Part shown: in pieces, positions 25,093-33,599 of the stretch
How positions within the stretch are numbered: the stretch's first letter is position 1
Layout of the letters: every line of letters starts with the position of its first letter
Source: Microvirga lotononidis
GTDB lineage: Bacteria; Pseudomonadota; Alphaproteobacteria; Rhizobiales; Beijerinckiaceae
NCBI RefSeq assembly: GCF_034627025.1
Contig: NZ_CP141049.1
Location: forward strand, 310,001 to 374,000
Direction: 5' to 3'
DNA: 64,000 nucleotides
Notes under the pieces: generated by a model
Database searches by the model: none
The model's input: only the letters and a program-made list of their open reading frames with translations
Told to the model about the DNA's origin: nothing
Translations under genes and position numbers: made by a program

Positions 25093-26523
25093 TCAAGCTG
25101 TGTAGTGACCAAATATAGACTTGATTTCGAGAAACTCCTCAAACCCGAAGCGGCCCCATTCGCGGCCGTTGCCCGACTGCTTGTAACCTCCGAAGGCCGC
25201 GGCCGTGTCGCCGCGTGACCCGTTCACGTGCACCATGCCAGCCCGAATCCGGCGCGCAACGCGACGGGAGCGTTCAATATCGCGGGAGGTGACGTAACTC
25301 GACAGACCGTAGACCGTATCATTGGCAATCCGGATGGCTTCCTCCTCGTCCCGGTAGGGCATGATACTGAGGACGGGTCCGAAGATCTCCTCCCGGGCGA
25401 TGGTCATGTCGTTGCGTACGTCGGCGAAGATGGTGGGGCGGACGTAATAGCCTTTGCGCAGCCCTAGCGGGCGCCCGGGACCTCCCGTCACAAGGGTTGC
25501 GCCCTCCTTGATGCCGGTTTCGATGAGATCCTGTATGCGCTCGAACTGGGTCCGGCTGACAACGGGTCCAATCGTGGTCTCGGCTGCTCTCGGGTCACCA
25601 GCTACAGTCTCCTCGGCGACGCGGCCTGCGATCTCCATCACCTTCTCCTGCCAGTCAGCCGGGACGAGGAGGCGGGTTGGGGCGTTGCAGGATTGACCGC
25701 TGTTGGCGAAGCAGCCTCGCACTCCATGGGTGACCGCCCCGTTAAAGTCGGCGTCGTCCAAGAGGATGTTGGGAGACTTGCCGCCCAGTTCCTGGTGAAC
25801 CCGCTTCACCGTATCGGCCGCCGCCTTGGCGACCAGGATCCCTGCGCGGGTCGAGCCCGTGAAGGACACCATGTCGACGTCCGGATGGCTCGCGATGGCC
25901 TGGCCCACATGCGGGCCGTCACCGTTCACTAAGTTGAAGGCGCCGGCGGGCACGCCGGCCTCATGCAGGATTTCGGCGATGATGAGGGCCGACAGGGGGG
26001 CCATTTCGCTCGGCTTGAGTACCATCGTACAGCCGGCCGCGAGGGCTGGGCCGACCTTGCAGGCGATCTGGTTGAGTGGCCAGTTCCAGGGGGTGATCAG
26101 GCCGACCACGCCGACGGGTTCGCGGACGACCAGAGTGGAGTTGATCCGCTCGTCGAACCTGTAATCCTTCAGGACTTCGATGGCGCGCGTGAGATGGCCA
26201 AGGCCAGCCGACACGTGCCGCTCGAGCGCGAAGGTGAAGGGCGCGCCCATCTCGGTAGAAACAGCTTCCGCGAGATCCTGGGCGCGTTGCCGGTAGATCT
26301 CGACGATGCTGTTCAGGAGATCGATACGCTCTGTGCGGGTCGTCGAGGCATAGGACTCGAATGCGCTTCGCGCGGCTGCGACGGCCTTGTCCACGTCGGC
26401 GCGCCTGCCCGCAGCAATCGTCGCGACAACTTCCTCCGTTGCGGGGTTGACGACGTCAATGAGATCCTGCCCGACAGGGTTAGCCCAGCGGCCATCGATG
26501 TAGAAGTGGTGATGATGCTGCAC
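25093..26523 (-). CDS. NAD(P)-dependent aldehyde dehydrogenase
   Basis: The enzyme oxidises an aldehyde to the acid in the cytoplasm. The 476-residue product has the cofactor segment TPWNWPLNQ and GSTRAG, the catalytic Glu in ELGGKSPN and the nucleophile Cys in NSGQSCNAPT. EIFGPVLSIMPY follows in the C-terminal part. The GTG at 26521-26523 has GGAG at a good distance. It follows the omega-aminotransferase gene by about 30 bases on the same strand, which suits oxidation of an amine-derived aldehyde. Confidence 0.93.
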   Translation of the reverse strand: MQHHHHFYIDGRWANPVGQDLIDVVNPATEEVVATIAAGRRADVDKAVAAARSAFESYASTTRTERIDLLNSIVEIYRQRAQDLAEAVSTEMGAPFTFALERHVSAGLGHLTRAIEVLKDYRFDERINSTLVVREPVGVVGLITPWNWPLNQIACKVGPALAAGCTMVLKPSEMAPLSALIIAEILHEAGVPAGAFNLVNGDGPHVGQAIASHPDVDMVSFTGSTRAGILVAKAAADTVKRVHQELGGKSPNILLDDADFNGAVTHGVRGCFANSGQSCNAPTRLLVPADWQEKVMEIAGRVAEETVAGDPRAAETTIGPVVSRTQFERIQDLIETGIKEGATLVTGGPGRPLGLRKGYYVRPTIFADVRNDMTIAREEIFGPVLSIMPYRDEEEAIRIANDTVYGLSSYVTSRDIERSRRVARRIRAGMVHVNGSRGDTAAAFGGYKQSGNGREWGRFGFEEFLEIKSIFGHYTA

Positions 26524-26553
26524 GGAATCATTCTCCAGCTGTCTTCGTCGACC

Positions 26554-27897
26554 TCAGTTCATCCGGTGCAGCGCGGAGCGTATGCTCTCGACCGTCTGCC
26601 CGATTTGCTCCTCCTCGATGACGAGTGGCGGCGAAAGGACGATGAGATCCCCTGAGGCACGCACTAGAACACCATCCTCGTAGCACATCTGCGCACAAAG
26701 GCTTCCCCGGGCTCCCGCTTCTGCGGTACGGGACGACAGCTCCACCACGCCGAGAAGGCCGATGTTGCGGATATCCGCAACATGGGGCTCGCCCTTCAGG
26801 CTATGGAGCGCTGCTTCCCATACCGGCGCGATAGCGGTGGTGCGCCCGCAGAGACCGAGTTCCTCGTACACGTCCAGGGTCGCAAGGCCTGCCGCACAGG
26901 CCAGCGGATGCCCCGAATAGGTATAGCCGTGAAAGAGTTCGATAGCCTCCGGCGGTCCCGCCATGAAGGCGTCGAACACGAAGTCGCGGATAAGGACGCC
27001 GCCCATCGGGACGGCCCCGTTGGTCATGCCCTTGGCGCAGGTGATGATGTCTGGCGTGACGCCGAGCGCCTGAGCCGCGAAGGGGCGGCCGAGGCGACCG
27101 AAGCCTGTGATGACCTCATCGAAGATGAGCAGGATGCCGTGCCGGCTGCAGATGGCCCGCAGCCTCTCGAGATAATTCACCGGTGGCGGGTAGACGCCGC
27201 CCGAGCCGATAACCGGCTCCACGATAACGGCCGCGACCGTCATGGGATCGTTGATCTGCAACAGGCTCTCCAACTCATCCGCGTAAGGGGCGCCCGCCTC
27301 AGGCTGGCCGCGAGAGAAGCCCATCGAGGCCCGATCATAGGGCAGCGAAAGGTGGGACACGTCGGGCAGGAGAGGGCCGAAGTCGCGCTTGTGGCGGCCG
27401 ATGCCGCCGACCGAAAGGCCGCCGAAGCCCATGCCGTGATAGCCCTTGGCCCGGCCGATCAACTTTGTGCGCCCTGCATCGCCCCGGACGCGGTGATAGG
27501 CGCGGGCGATCTTGAGGGCGGAATCGACCGCCTCCGAGCCGGAGTTGGTGAAGAACACGTGGTCAAAGCCGTCGGGCGCGATGCCCGTGAGGCGGCGCGC
27601 GAGCTCGAACGCTCCGGGATGGCTCATCTTGAACGAGGAGACGAAATCGAGCCGGCCCGCCGCCTCACGGATAGCCTCGACGATGCGCGGCTGGCCGTGG
27701 CCCGCATTGACGCACCACAGGCCTGCCATCGCGTCCAGCACCCGGCGCCCGTCGACCGTGAGATAGTGCATGCCCTCAGCCCCGACGAACATCATCGGGT
27801 TCGACCGGAACTGGCGCATGGCCGTGAAGGGAAGCCAGTAGGCATCGCCCACATCGTTGGCGAGGGGGTATGCGGCAATCTGCGGCGAGACGGTCAT
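26554..27897 (-). CDS. PLP-dependent omega-aminotransferase (class III, BauA-like)
   Basis: This class III aminotransferase moves the amino group of a terminal amine or omega-amino acid to pyruvate or a similar acceptor, giving an aldehyde. The 447-residue length is typical. Visible features are FFTNSGSEAVDSALKIA (phosphate loop), YHGMGFGG, the Asp of LLIFDEVITGFGRLG and the PLP lysine in TCAKGMTNG. It resembles beta-alanine-pyruvate aminotransferases. The ATG at 27897 was chosen for AGGAG six bases upstream; an ATG at 27912 is less good. It lies upstream of the aldehyde dehydrogenase in the same operon. Confidence 0.9.
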   Translation of the reverse strand: MTVSPQIAAYPLANDVGDAYWLPFTAMRQFRSNPMMFVGAEGMHYLTVDGRRVLDAMAGLWCVNAGHGQPRIVEAIREAAGRLDFVSSFKMSHPGAFELARRLTGIAPDGFDHVFFTNSGSEAVDSALKIARAYHRVRGDAGRTKLIGRAKGYHGMGFGGLSVGGIGRHKRDFGPLLPDVSHLSLPYDRASMGFSRGQPEAGAPYADELESLLQINDPMTVAAVIVEPVIGSGGVYPPPVNYLERLRAICSRHGILLIFDEVITGFGRLGRPFAAQALGVTPDIITCAKGMTNGAVPMGGVLIRDFVFDAFMAGPPEAIELFHGYTYSGHPLACAAGLATLDVYEELGLCGRTTAIAPVWEAALHSLKGEPHVADIRNIGLLGVVELSSRTAEAGARGSLCAQMCYEDGVLVRASGDLIVLSPPLVIEEEQIGQTVESIRSALHRMN

Positions 27898-27966
27898 CGG
27901 GTGCTCCTGCAAGGGCGACGAGGGAAAATGAACTTGAACTTTGTCTTACTGAAAGACACTTGTGGT

Positions 27967-28857
27967 TCAGCCGGGATCTGGGCTCTTGCGGGACCTGACC
28001 TGGCTCGCCCGCTGCAAGTGACGGCGCATCAGAAGCGAGGCGATCTCCCGCTCGTCGCGGGCCAGGAAGTCGAGCATTTCAAGGTGCTCGCGGCAGTTCA
28101 CGACGACCCGCTCGAAGCCGAACTTCCAGTCGTATTGCGAGAAACGCCGTAGCTGGTTCTGGTTGCGGATCGCCGCATGGACGAAGCGGTTGCCTGAAGC
28201 TGCGGCCAAGCCTTCATGAAAGGCCGCGTTCATTTCGAAGAAGGCGACGCTGGAGGATTCGTGCCAAGGGCGCTCCAGTGTCTCGTTGTGGAGCCGCCGC
28301 ATAAGCTCGACCCAACTCGGCTCTAGGCGGAAACTTGGCTCCAGAATACCCATCGGCTCGATCATCATGCGGAAGCGGTAGCTTTCGTCATGAGTGGCCA
28401 CGTCTCGCGTCCCGGTCAGAAAGCGCCAGCCATAGCCGGGCTTGCGCTCCACCATCTCGAGATCGCCCAGGCGCGAGAGGACCCGCTGTACCGTAGGGCG
28501 GTTGAGGCCGTAGCGGCGCATGATCTCGACTTCGGAGATGTCTTGCTCAAAAGCGCCATTCCGCTGGTCGCGGGCGATCCGGACCAGCCATTCTTCGTCT
28601 TCGTCGGCCGCGGCCGGAAACGGGGCCTTGGCCAGCTTGGGCAGGGCGATCAGCTCGACGCCTCGATTCGGCCTCCGAACGACGATGCCCTGGTTCTCGA
28701 GGTGCTGGAGGGCGCCGCGCACGGGCGTCCGGGATACCTCGAGGCGTCGCGCCAAGCTGTTCTCGTTCAGCAGATCTCCAACCGAGAGGCCGTCCTCATT
28801 CACGAGTTGGACGATGCGGTCGGCCAGATCCTGCTGCAATCGGGTCGGTTGATGCAC
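27967..28857 (-). CDS. GntR-family regulator with two winged helices and FCD domain
   Basis: The 296-residue regulator starts at a GTG (28857) with GAGGA eight bases upstream. Residues 8-72 are the GntR winged helix (LARRLEVSRTPVRGALQHLE). A second winged-helix-like stretch follows at about 90-145 (IMRRYGLNRPTVQRVLSRL). The FCD effector domain occupies about 160-285 with its His-containing helices (FHEGLAAASGN, REHLEMLDFLA). Standard FCD regulators are about 230 residues, so the extra N-terminal module is unusual. It is divergent from the C45 hydrolase gene and probably binds the palindrome between them. Confidence 0.88.
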   Translation of the reverse strand: MHQPTRLQQDLADRIVQLVNEDGLSVGDLLNENSLARRLEVSRTPVRGALQHLENQGIVVRRPNRGVELIALPKLAKAPFPAAADEDEEWLVRIARDQRNGAFEQDISEVEIMRRYGLNRPTVQRVLSRLGDLEMVERKPGYGWRFLTGTRDVATHDESYRFRMMIEPMGILEPSFRLEPSWVELMRRLHNETLERPWHESSSVAFFEMNAAFHEGLAAASGNRFVHAAIRNQNQLRRFSQYDWKFGFERVVVNCREHLEMLDFLARDEREIASLLMRRHLQRASQVRSRKSPDPG

Positions 28858-28873
28858 GTCACTTTTCCTCTTG

Positions 28874-28901
28874 ATTGTATTATCTTATGCTGAAATACAA
28901 T
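28874..28901. promoter_or_regulatory. Palindromic operator between GntR gene and C45 hydrolase gene
   Basis: ATTGTATT (28874-28881) and AATACAAT (28894-28901) form a perfect 8-bp inverted repeat with a 12-base spacer. They lie in a short AT-rich gap between divergent starts at 28857 and 28943. The site would overlap both promoters. The adjacent GntR regulator is the obvious candidate to bind it. Confidence 0.65.
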
Positions 28902-28942
28902 ATATCCGCGAAAGACGCTAGACCTGTTGAGAGGCCGCACCG

Positions 28943-30112
28943 ATGATACCAACCTGCCCGCTCGTCGAAATATCCGGTCCCCCCCGTGAGCGGGGCCGCC
29001 AATATGGTGAGCAGGCGGCGGATCGGGTGCGCCTCGGCATCGAGCATTACTCCGAGCAACTCGGCCGCAACAATCTGACGGCTGAAGGCATTGCCCGGCT
29101 CGTGAAGCGCTTTGAGCCGACTATTGACCGGTTCGATCCTTCATATCTCGAAGAGATGCGCGGAATCGCTGAAGGCGCCGGGGTGGCGTTCGAAGCCGTC
29201 GTGCTCCTCAACGCGCGCACCGAGATCCTGAAGCTCGCTCAGCGTCCCGACGATAAGCGGGACCTGCCGGACGATGATCCGGATGGTTGCACGGGCGTTG
29301 TCGCTCTACCTCAGGTGACTCGGGACGGGCGCCTGATCCATGCCCAGAACTGGGACTGGAAAGTCGAGTGCGCCGGCACCGCCGTGGTGTTGAAGATCCG
29401 CCGGGAGGACGGGCCCGACATCCTGACGTTCACCGAAGCGGGCGCTCTAGGTCGTTCGGGCTTCAACGCGGCCGGCATCGCGATCACGGCGAACTATCTC
29501 GAATCGGACCGGGATTACCGCCGCCTCGGCGTGCCCTTGGCGCTGATCCGCCGGAAGGTGCTGGAGCAGAAGCAGGTGGCTGCTTCCATGAGTGCGGTAT
29601 ACACCACGCCGAAATCCGCCGCGAACAACATGATCGTCAGCCAAGCCAACGGCATCGCGATTGATTTCGAGTGCGCACCCGACGAGACCTTCCAGGTCCA
29701 TCCCGAGCGTGGCCTCATCGTCCACGCCAACCATTTTCAGAGCCCGGTCGCTCTCTCAAAGCTGAAGGACACAGGCATTATAAACACGCCCGACAGTCTC
29801 TATCGCGACCTTCGCGTGCGCGCGCTTGTCGAGCCGCATCTCGGCGCCGTCACGCGTGACATAGTAAAGAATGCCTTGTTCGACGATTTCGAGACCCCCT
29901 GGTCGGTCTGCCGCCCGCCGCGTCCGAACCTCAGCAACAATCTGAGTGCGACCGTCGCGATGATCGTGATGGAGCCTATGCTCGGCACCATGGAAGTCGC
30001 GATGCTTCCGGCACTCAACCGCACGTTCACGACCTACAAGCTCGACATGGAAATCCAGCGACCAACCGAAGCGGGACCCGCCCAGGTCGCGCCGATCGCG
30101 AAGGCCTTCTAA
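28943..30112 (+). CDS. C45-family peptidase/acyltransferase (isopenicillin-N acyltransferase-like Ntn-hydrolase)
   Basis: Ntn-hydrolases of this family cleave themselves to expose an N-terminal Cys and then hydrolyse or transfer amide-bound acyl groups. The 389-residue product has the expected N-terminal segment (PPRERGRQYGEQ) and the processing site Gly115-Cys116 in DPDGCTGVV. It also has HAQNWDW, EAGALGRSGFNAAGIAITAN and the C-terminal HANHF. There is no signal peptide, so action is cytoplasmic on imported substrate. It heads the operon with the first Dpp-type binding protein. Confidence 0.87.
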   Translation: MIPTCPLVEISGPPRERGRQYGEQAADRVRLGIEHYSEQLGRNNLTAEGIARLVKRFEPTIDRFDPSYLEEMRGIAEGAGVAFEAVVLLNARTEILKLAQRPDDKRDLPDDDPDGCTGVVALPQVTRDGRLIHAQNWDWKVECAGTAVVLKIRREDGPDILTFTEAGALGRSGFNAAGIAITANYLESDRDYRRLGVPLALIRRKVLEQKQVAASMSAVYTTPKSAANNMIVSQANGIAIDFECAPDETFQVHPERGLIVHANHFQSPVALSKLKDTGIINTPDSLYRDLRVRALVEPHLGAVTRDIVKNALFDDFETPWSVCRPPRPNLSNNLSATVAMIVMEPMLGTMEVAMLPALNRTFTTYKLDMEIQRPTEAGPAQVAPIAKAF

Positions 30113-30147
30113 GGCGTCCCCGGCGCGTGGACCGGGCTCTCCGAATG

Positions 30148-30177
30148 AGAGCCGCTCCCGCTGGCGGAAGCGGCTCT
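30148..30177 (+). promoter_or_regulatory. Intercistronic stem-loop
   Basis: AGAGCCGCT (30148-30156) and AGCGGCTCT (30169-30177) form a perfect 9-bp stem with a 12-base loop. They lie between the C45 gene and the first binding-protein gene. No T-run follows, so a partial attenuator or mRNA-stabilising element is more likely than a strong terminator. Confidence 0.6.
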
Positions 30178-30244
30178 AAGCAGCGACCAACAGCTGCCGC
30201 CGATAACGACAGAGCAGGAATTTCGAACATATGTGAGGAACACG

Positions 30245-31813
30245 ATGAAACTGAAGTCGAACCTTCTTCTCGCCAGCTGCGTATCGGCCCTTATGGCCGC
30301 ATCGGTGCTGCCCGCGCTCGCACAGCAATCGGTGCTACGCATTGCGCTCAATGCCGACATCCGCAGCACCAATCCGGGGGTCAACCGGGACGACAACACG
30401 GATGCGGTCGTTCTCCATGCAGTCGAGGGGCTCGTAGGCTATGGGGAGAATGCGAGCATTCAGCCCTTGCTGGCTGAATCCTTCACCGTGTCGGAGGATG
30501 GACGCGCCTACGTGTTCAAGCTCCGCAACGGCGTCAAGTTCCACAATGGTGCTGACCTGACGTCGCAGGACGTGGCCTGGAACTGGAAGCGCTACACGGA
30601 TCCGAAGACCGAGTGGCGCTGCCTTGCTGAATTCGACGGTCGCGGCCGCTCGCAGGTGGAAGCCATTGAGACACCCGACCCGCAGACAGTGGTCTTCCGC
30701 CTGACGAAGCCGGATGCGCTCTTCTTGGCGACGCTGGCCCGCACGGATTGCGGAATGACCGGCATCATTCATAAGGACTCCGTAAAAGCAGATGGGAGCT
30801 GGGACAAGCCGATTGGCACCGGCCCCTTCAAGCTGACTGAGTGGCGCCGCGGCGAATTCGTCAAGCTTACCAAGTTCGACGGCTATGCAAACCGCGGCGA
30901 AGGTAAGCCTGACGGCTATGCCGGATCGAAGCGCCCGCTCGTGGACGAGGTCCGCTTCATCGTGATTCCGGACAGCGCCGCCGCGAAGGCCGCGCTGCTG
31001 CGCGGCGACGTGGACGTGGTGCCCGACGTCGCGAATGCGGATGTGAAAGAGATTAAGGGCAACGCAAATCTGGGTCTGTCCATCGCACAGAACATGGGCT
31101 TGAGCACACTCCTGATGCAGACGCGCGATCCGCTGCTCTCGAACGTGAAGATGCGCCAAGCCATTGCGGCTGCGCTCGACACGCCTCAGATCGCCCAGGC
31201 GGTCACTGAAGGTTTGGCGCAGCACAACAACTCCGTCGTCCCGCTGAGCTCGTCCTTCCACACTGCGGCGCACGACAAGGGATATACATACGACCCTGAG
31301 AAGGCGAAGAAACTCCTGCAGGAAGCCGGTTATAAGGGCGAGCCGCTCGTAATCCTCACCAACAAGCGCTACCCCCAGACTTTCGCGTCATCGGTCATTG
31401 CCCAAGCCATGCTCCAGGCGGTCGGAATCAACGCGAATCTGGAAGTGCTGGAATGGGGCACCCAGCTCGACCGATACAGCAAGGGCAACTACCAGATGAT
31501 GGCGTTCCCGTATTCGGCGCGGCTCGATCCCTCGCTGAGCTACGAATCCGTCATGGGTCCCAAAGACAAGCAGCCACGCAAGGTCTGGGACAGCCCGGAA
31601 GCCCAGGCCCTGCTTGAGAAGTCCATGGTCACGACGGCTCCCGAGGAGCGCCAAAAGATCTTCGACGAGCTCCAGAGCCGGTTCCTGACGGAGGTGCCGT
31701 TCGTGATGCTCTACAACGGCGTCGAGGCGAGCGCCTTCCGCAAAAACGTCCAGGGCTACACCGCGTCCGTCCTGTCCAAGCCGCGCGCTTGGGAGGTGAG
31801 GATCGCCAACTAA
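30245..31813 (+). CDS. Dpp/Opp-type ABC substrate-binding protein (first paralog)
   Basis: This family-5 solute-binding protein captures a peptide-like or amine ligand in the periplasm. The ATG at 30245 has GAGGA upstream. The 522-residue product has a signal peptide (about 1-26, ending ALAQ) and family motifs VEGLVGYG, FKLRNGVKFHNGADLTSQDV and GTGPFKLTEWRRGEFV. It ends PRAWEVRIAN, almost the same as the second binding protein at 33600, and the two share long stretches of sequence. The transporter genes follow only after that second copy. Confidence 0.93.
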   Translation: MKLKSNLLLASCVSALMAASVLPALAQQSVLRIALNADIRSTNPGVNRDDNTDAVVLHAVEGLVGYGENASIQPLLAESFTVSEDGRAYVFKLRNGVKFHNGADLTSQDVAWNWKRYTDPKTEWRCLAEFDGRGRSQVEAIETPDPQTVVFRLTKPDALFLATLARTDCGMTGIIHKDSVKADGSWDKPIGTGPFKLTEWRRGEFVKLTKFDGYANRGEGKPDGYAGSKRPLVDEVRFIVIPDSAAAKAALLRGDVDVVPDVANADVKEIKGNANLGLSIAQNMGLSTLLMQTRDPLLSNVKMRQAIAAALDTPQIAQAVTEGLAQHNNSVVPLSSSFHTAAHDKGYTYDPEKAKKLLQEAGYKGEPLVILTNKRYPQTFASSVIAQAMLQAVGINANLEVLEWGTQLDRYSKGNYQMMAFPYSARLDPSLSYESVMGPKDKQPRKVWDSPEAQALLEKSMVTTAPEERQKIFDELQSRFLTEVPFVMLYNGVEASAFRKNVQGYTASVLSKPRAWEVRIAN

Positions 31814-31833
31814 CGGCGCGCTCAGTCCAAGGC

Positions 31834-32496
31834 TCAGCCTCTCTCGATCGGGGAAGGCTGAGCCTCTGATGCCGAGGACATTCCCGTTTGCCGGATGTGG
31901 GCGGCCAGAACATGCCTGAGTGCCTCTACATTTCGTGCCTCGAGCGCATCGATCATCATGACGTGCTCGCGGCCTGACTGTTCGATCCGCGCGCGGGTCT
32001 TCCACTGTGTTGCGGGCGCCGAAGGGCCGCGCCCACGCAGTTCTGTGACGACGTTGACCAGTTCCCTGTTGGTGCAAAGCCTTAGGAGACGCACATGAAA
32101 CGCGATGTTCGCCTCGTATTGCTCGAGAATCGTGCCAGTCAGGATCAGTTCCTCAAATCGGGCGGCGAGCCGACGGAGATCTCGAAGGTCAGCCGCGCTG
32201 ACGCTTTGGATCATGGACTCGGCGGCGGCCGTTTCAAGAATGACCCGGACATCTCGGATTTCGTCGGCCTGCCGGTCGTCGAGCGCATGGACGTGGTATC
32301 CGCGGTTCGGCACATGGCGGACCAAGCGCTTCGCGGCCAATTGATCGAGGGCGCGGCGAATATCCATACGGGTTGCGCCGTAGCGGTTCTCGAGATCGAT
32401 CTGTTTCAGCCAGGTCCCCGGGGTAAAGACGCCGGCCTGGATGTCGCGCGCCATGACGTCGACGAGCTTGGAAAGGGATTCAGTCGTGGCAGTCAT
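31834..32496 (-). CDS. GntR-family regulator (FCD subfamily)
   Basis: The 220-residue regulator, read from the ATG at 32496, has a GntR winged helix in about residues 5-70 (GTWLKQIDLENRYGATRMDI) and an FCD domain from about 80 (RVILETAAAESMI, FHVRLLRLCTNRELV, EHVMMIDALEARNVE). Longer in-frame starts (32538, 32691) exist but add a stretch without family character. It sits on the minus strand between the first binding-protein gene and the divergent alpha/beta hydrolase gene, and probably controls one or both. Confidence 0.85.
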   Translation of the reverse strand: MTATTESLSKLVDVMARDIQAGVFTPGTWLKQIDLENRYGATRMDIRRALDQLAAKRLVRHVPNRGYHVHALDDRQADEIRDVRVILETAAAESMIQSVSAADLRDLRRLAARFEELILTGTILEQYEANIAFHVRLLRLCTNRELVNVVTELRGRGPSAPATQWKTRARIEQSGREHVMMIDALEARNVEALRHVLAAHIRQTGMSSASEAQPSPIERG

Positions 32497-32704
32497 CAGG
32501 GTAGCGGGCCCTCGGTTGCAAGAAGCGGCGTCATTCATGCGGGAGCCGGCTGGCTGGAACGACCGCCGAAGATGCTCATCGTGCAAAGTCAATAAATGGC
32601 CGGTCGCACACCGTACAAGAAAAAATGCCGTCATCAGTATTGCCAAGATCGGTTCCAGGTGCAAACATTTTGGCGCCAATCTTCGAGCCAATCAGGTTTG
32701 CCTC

Positions 32705-33595
32705 ATGGACATAGCTCAAGCCTCCCCTCGCGCCGAGGGGCTCAGCAAGGTCGATCAAGGACAACAGATCTATGATCGTGGTCACACCACGGTCGTGGCC
32801 AGCAGGAAGGATCCCCGCTTCTCCTATTGTCTCTACGTGCCGCCGACCCTGGGCTCGGGCGAGTCGCCGGCTCTCGTCGTGGCGATGCACGGGACGGGGC
32901 GGGCCTTCATGACCTATCGCGATGCCTTCGCGGAGTTCGGGCGCTGGAACAACTGCATCATCTTGTGCCCGCTGTTCCCGGTTGGAGTACTGGGCGACGG
33001 GAACCGTGACGGCTTCAAGTACATGCAGGAAGCCGATATCCGTTACGATCACGTGCTCCTGTCCATTGTCGAGGAAGTTGGCGAACGGTACGGGATCGAC
33101 GTCGCGCGGTTCGCCCTCTTCGGCTACTCGGGAGGCGGCCACTTCACCCACCGGTTTCTCATGCTCCACCCGGATCGCCTCTGGGCCGCGTCCGTAGGCG
33201 CGCCCGGTTCGGTGACGTTGCTCGACCCGACCCGCGACTGGTGGGTTGGAACGCGGAACGTGAAGGAGCGCTTCGGCATCGACATCGACGTGAAGGCCAT
33301 GGCCCGCGTTCCGGTGCAGATGATCGTCGGTGCTGCGGATCTTGAGACTTGGGAGATCACGCACCGGGAGGGCGGACGCCATTGGATGCCCGGCGCCAAC
33401 GATGCGGGACGGACCCGCCCCGAGCGCTTGGACAGCTTGCGCCGCTCCTTCGAGGCGCATGGCATCAAGGTCCGCTTCGACCTGGTGCCGAATGTGCCCC
33501 ACGATGGCAACCGTGTCGTCAAGCACGTTCAGACTTTCTTCGCCGATGTCCTGAAGGACGGGCGCGTCGCACGGAATGCGAAAGCGGAGGGATAG
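32705..33595 (+). CDS. Alpha/beta hydrolase (esterase/PHB-depolymerase-like)
   Basis: This cytoplasmic hydrolase has 296 residues and no signal peptide. The oxyanion-hole segment is VVAMHGTGRAF (about 59-69), the nucleophile is Ser142 in FGYSGGGHFTH, and the last triad residue is probably His in VPHDGNRVVKHV. The plan resembles LpqC/PHB-depolymerase-type esterases. The next gene, the second binding protein, starts only five bases after its stop, so the two are cotranslated. It may cleave an ester or amide in the transported compound. Confidence 0.8.
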   Translation: MDIAQASPRAEGLSKVDQGQQIYDRGHTTVVASRKDPRFSYCLYVPPTLGSGESPALVVAMHGTGRAFMTYRDAFAEFGRWNNCIILCPLFPVGVLGDGNRDGFKYMQEADIRYDHVLLSIVEEVGERYGIDVARFALFGYSGGGHFTHRFLMLHPDRLWAASVGAPGSVTLLDPTRDWWVGTRNVKERFGIDIDVKAMARVPVQMIVGAADLETWEITHREGGRHWMPGANDAGRTRPERLDSLRRSFEAHGIKVRFDLVPNVPHDGNRVVKHVQTFFADVLKDGRVARNAKAEG

Positions 33596-33599
33596 GACC

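Noticed and set aside
26782..28152. 456-aa plus-strand open frame opposite the aminotransferase
   Set aside because: It is an antisense shadow of a gene with full catalytic motifs; no family pattern and no ribosome site.
30335..31273. 312-aa minus-strand frame opposite the first binding protein
   Set aside because: It is antisense to a well-supported binding protein, and its composition is that of a shadow frame.
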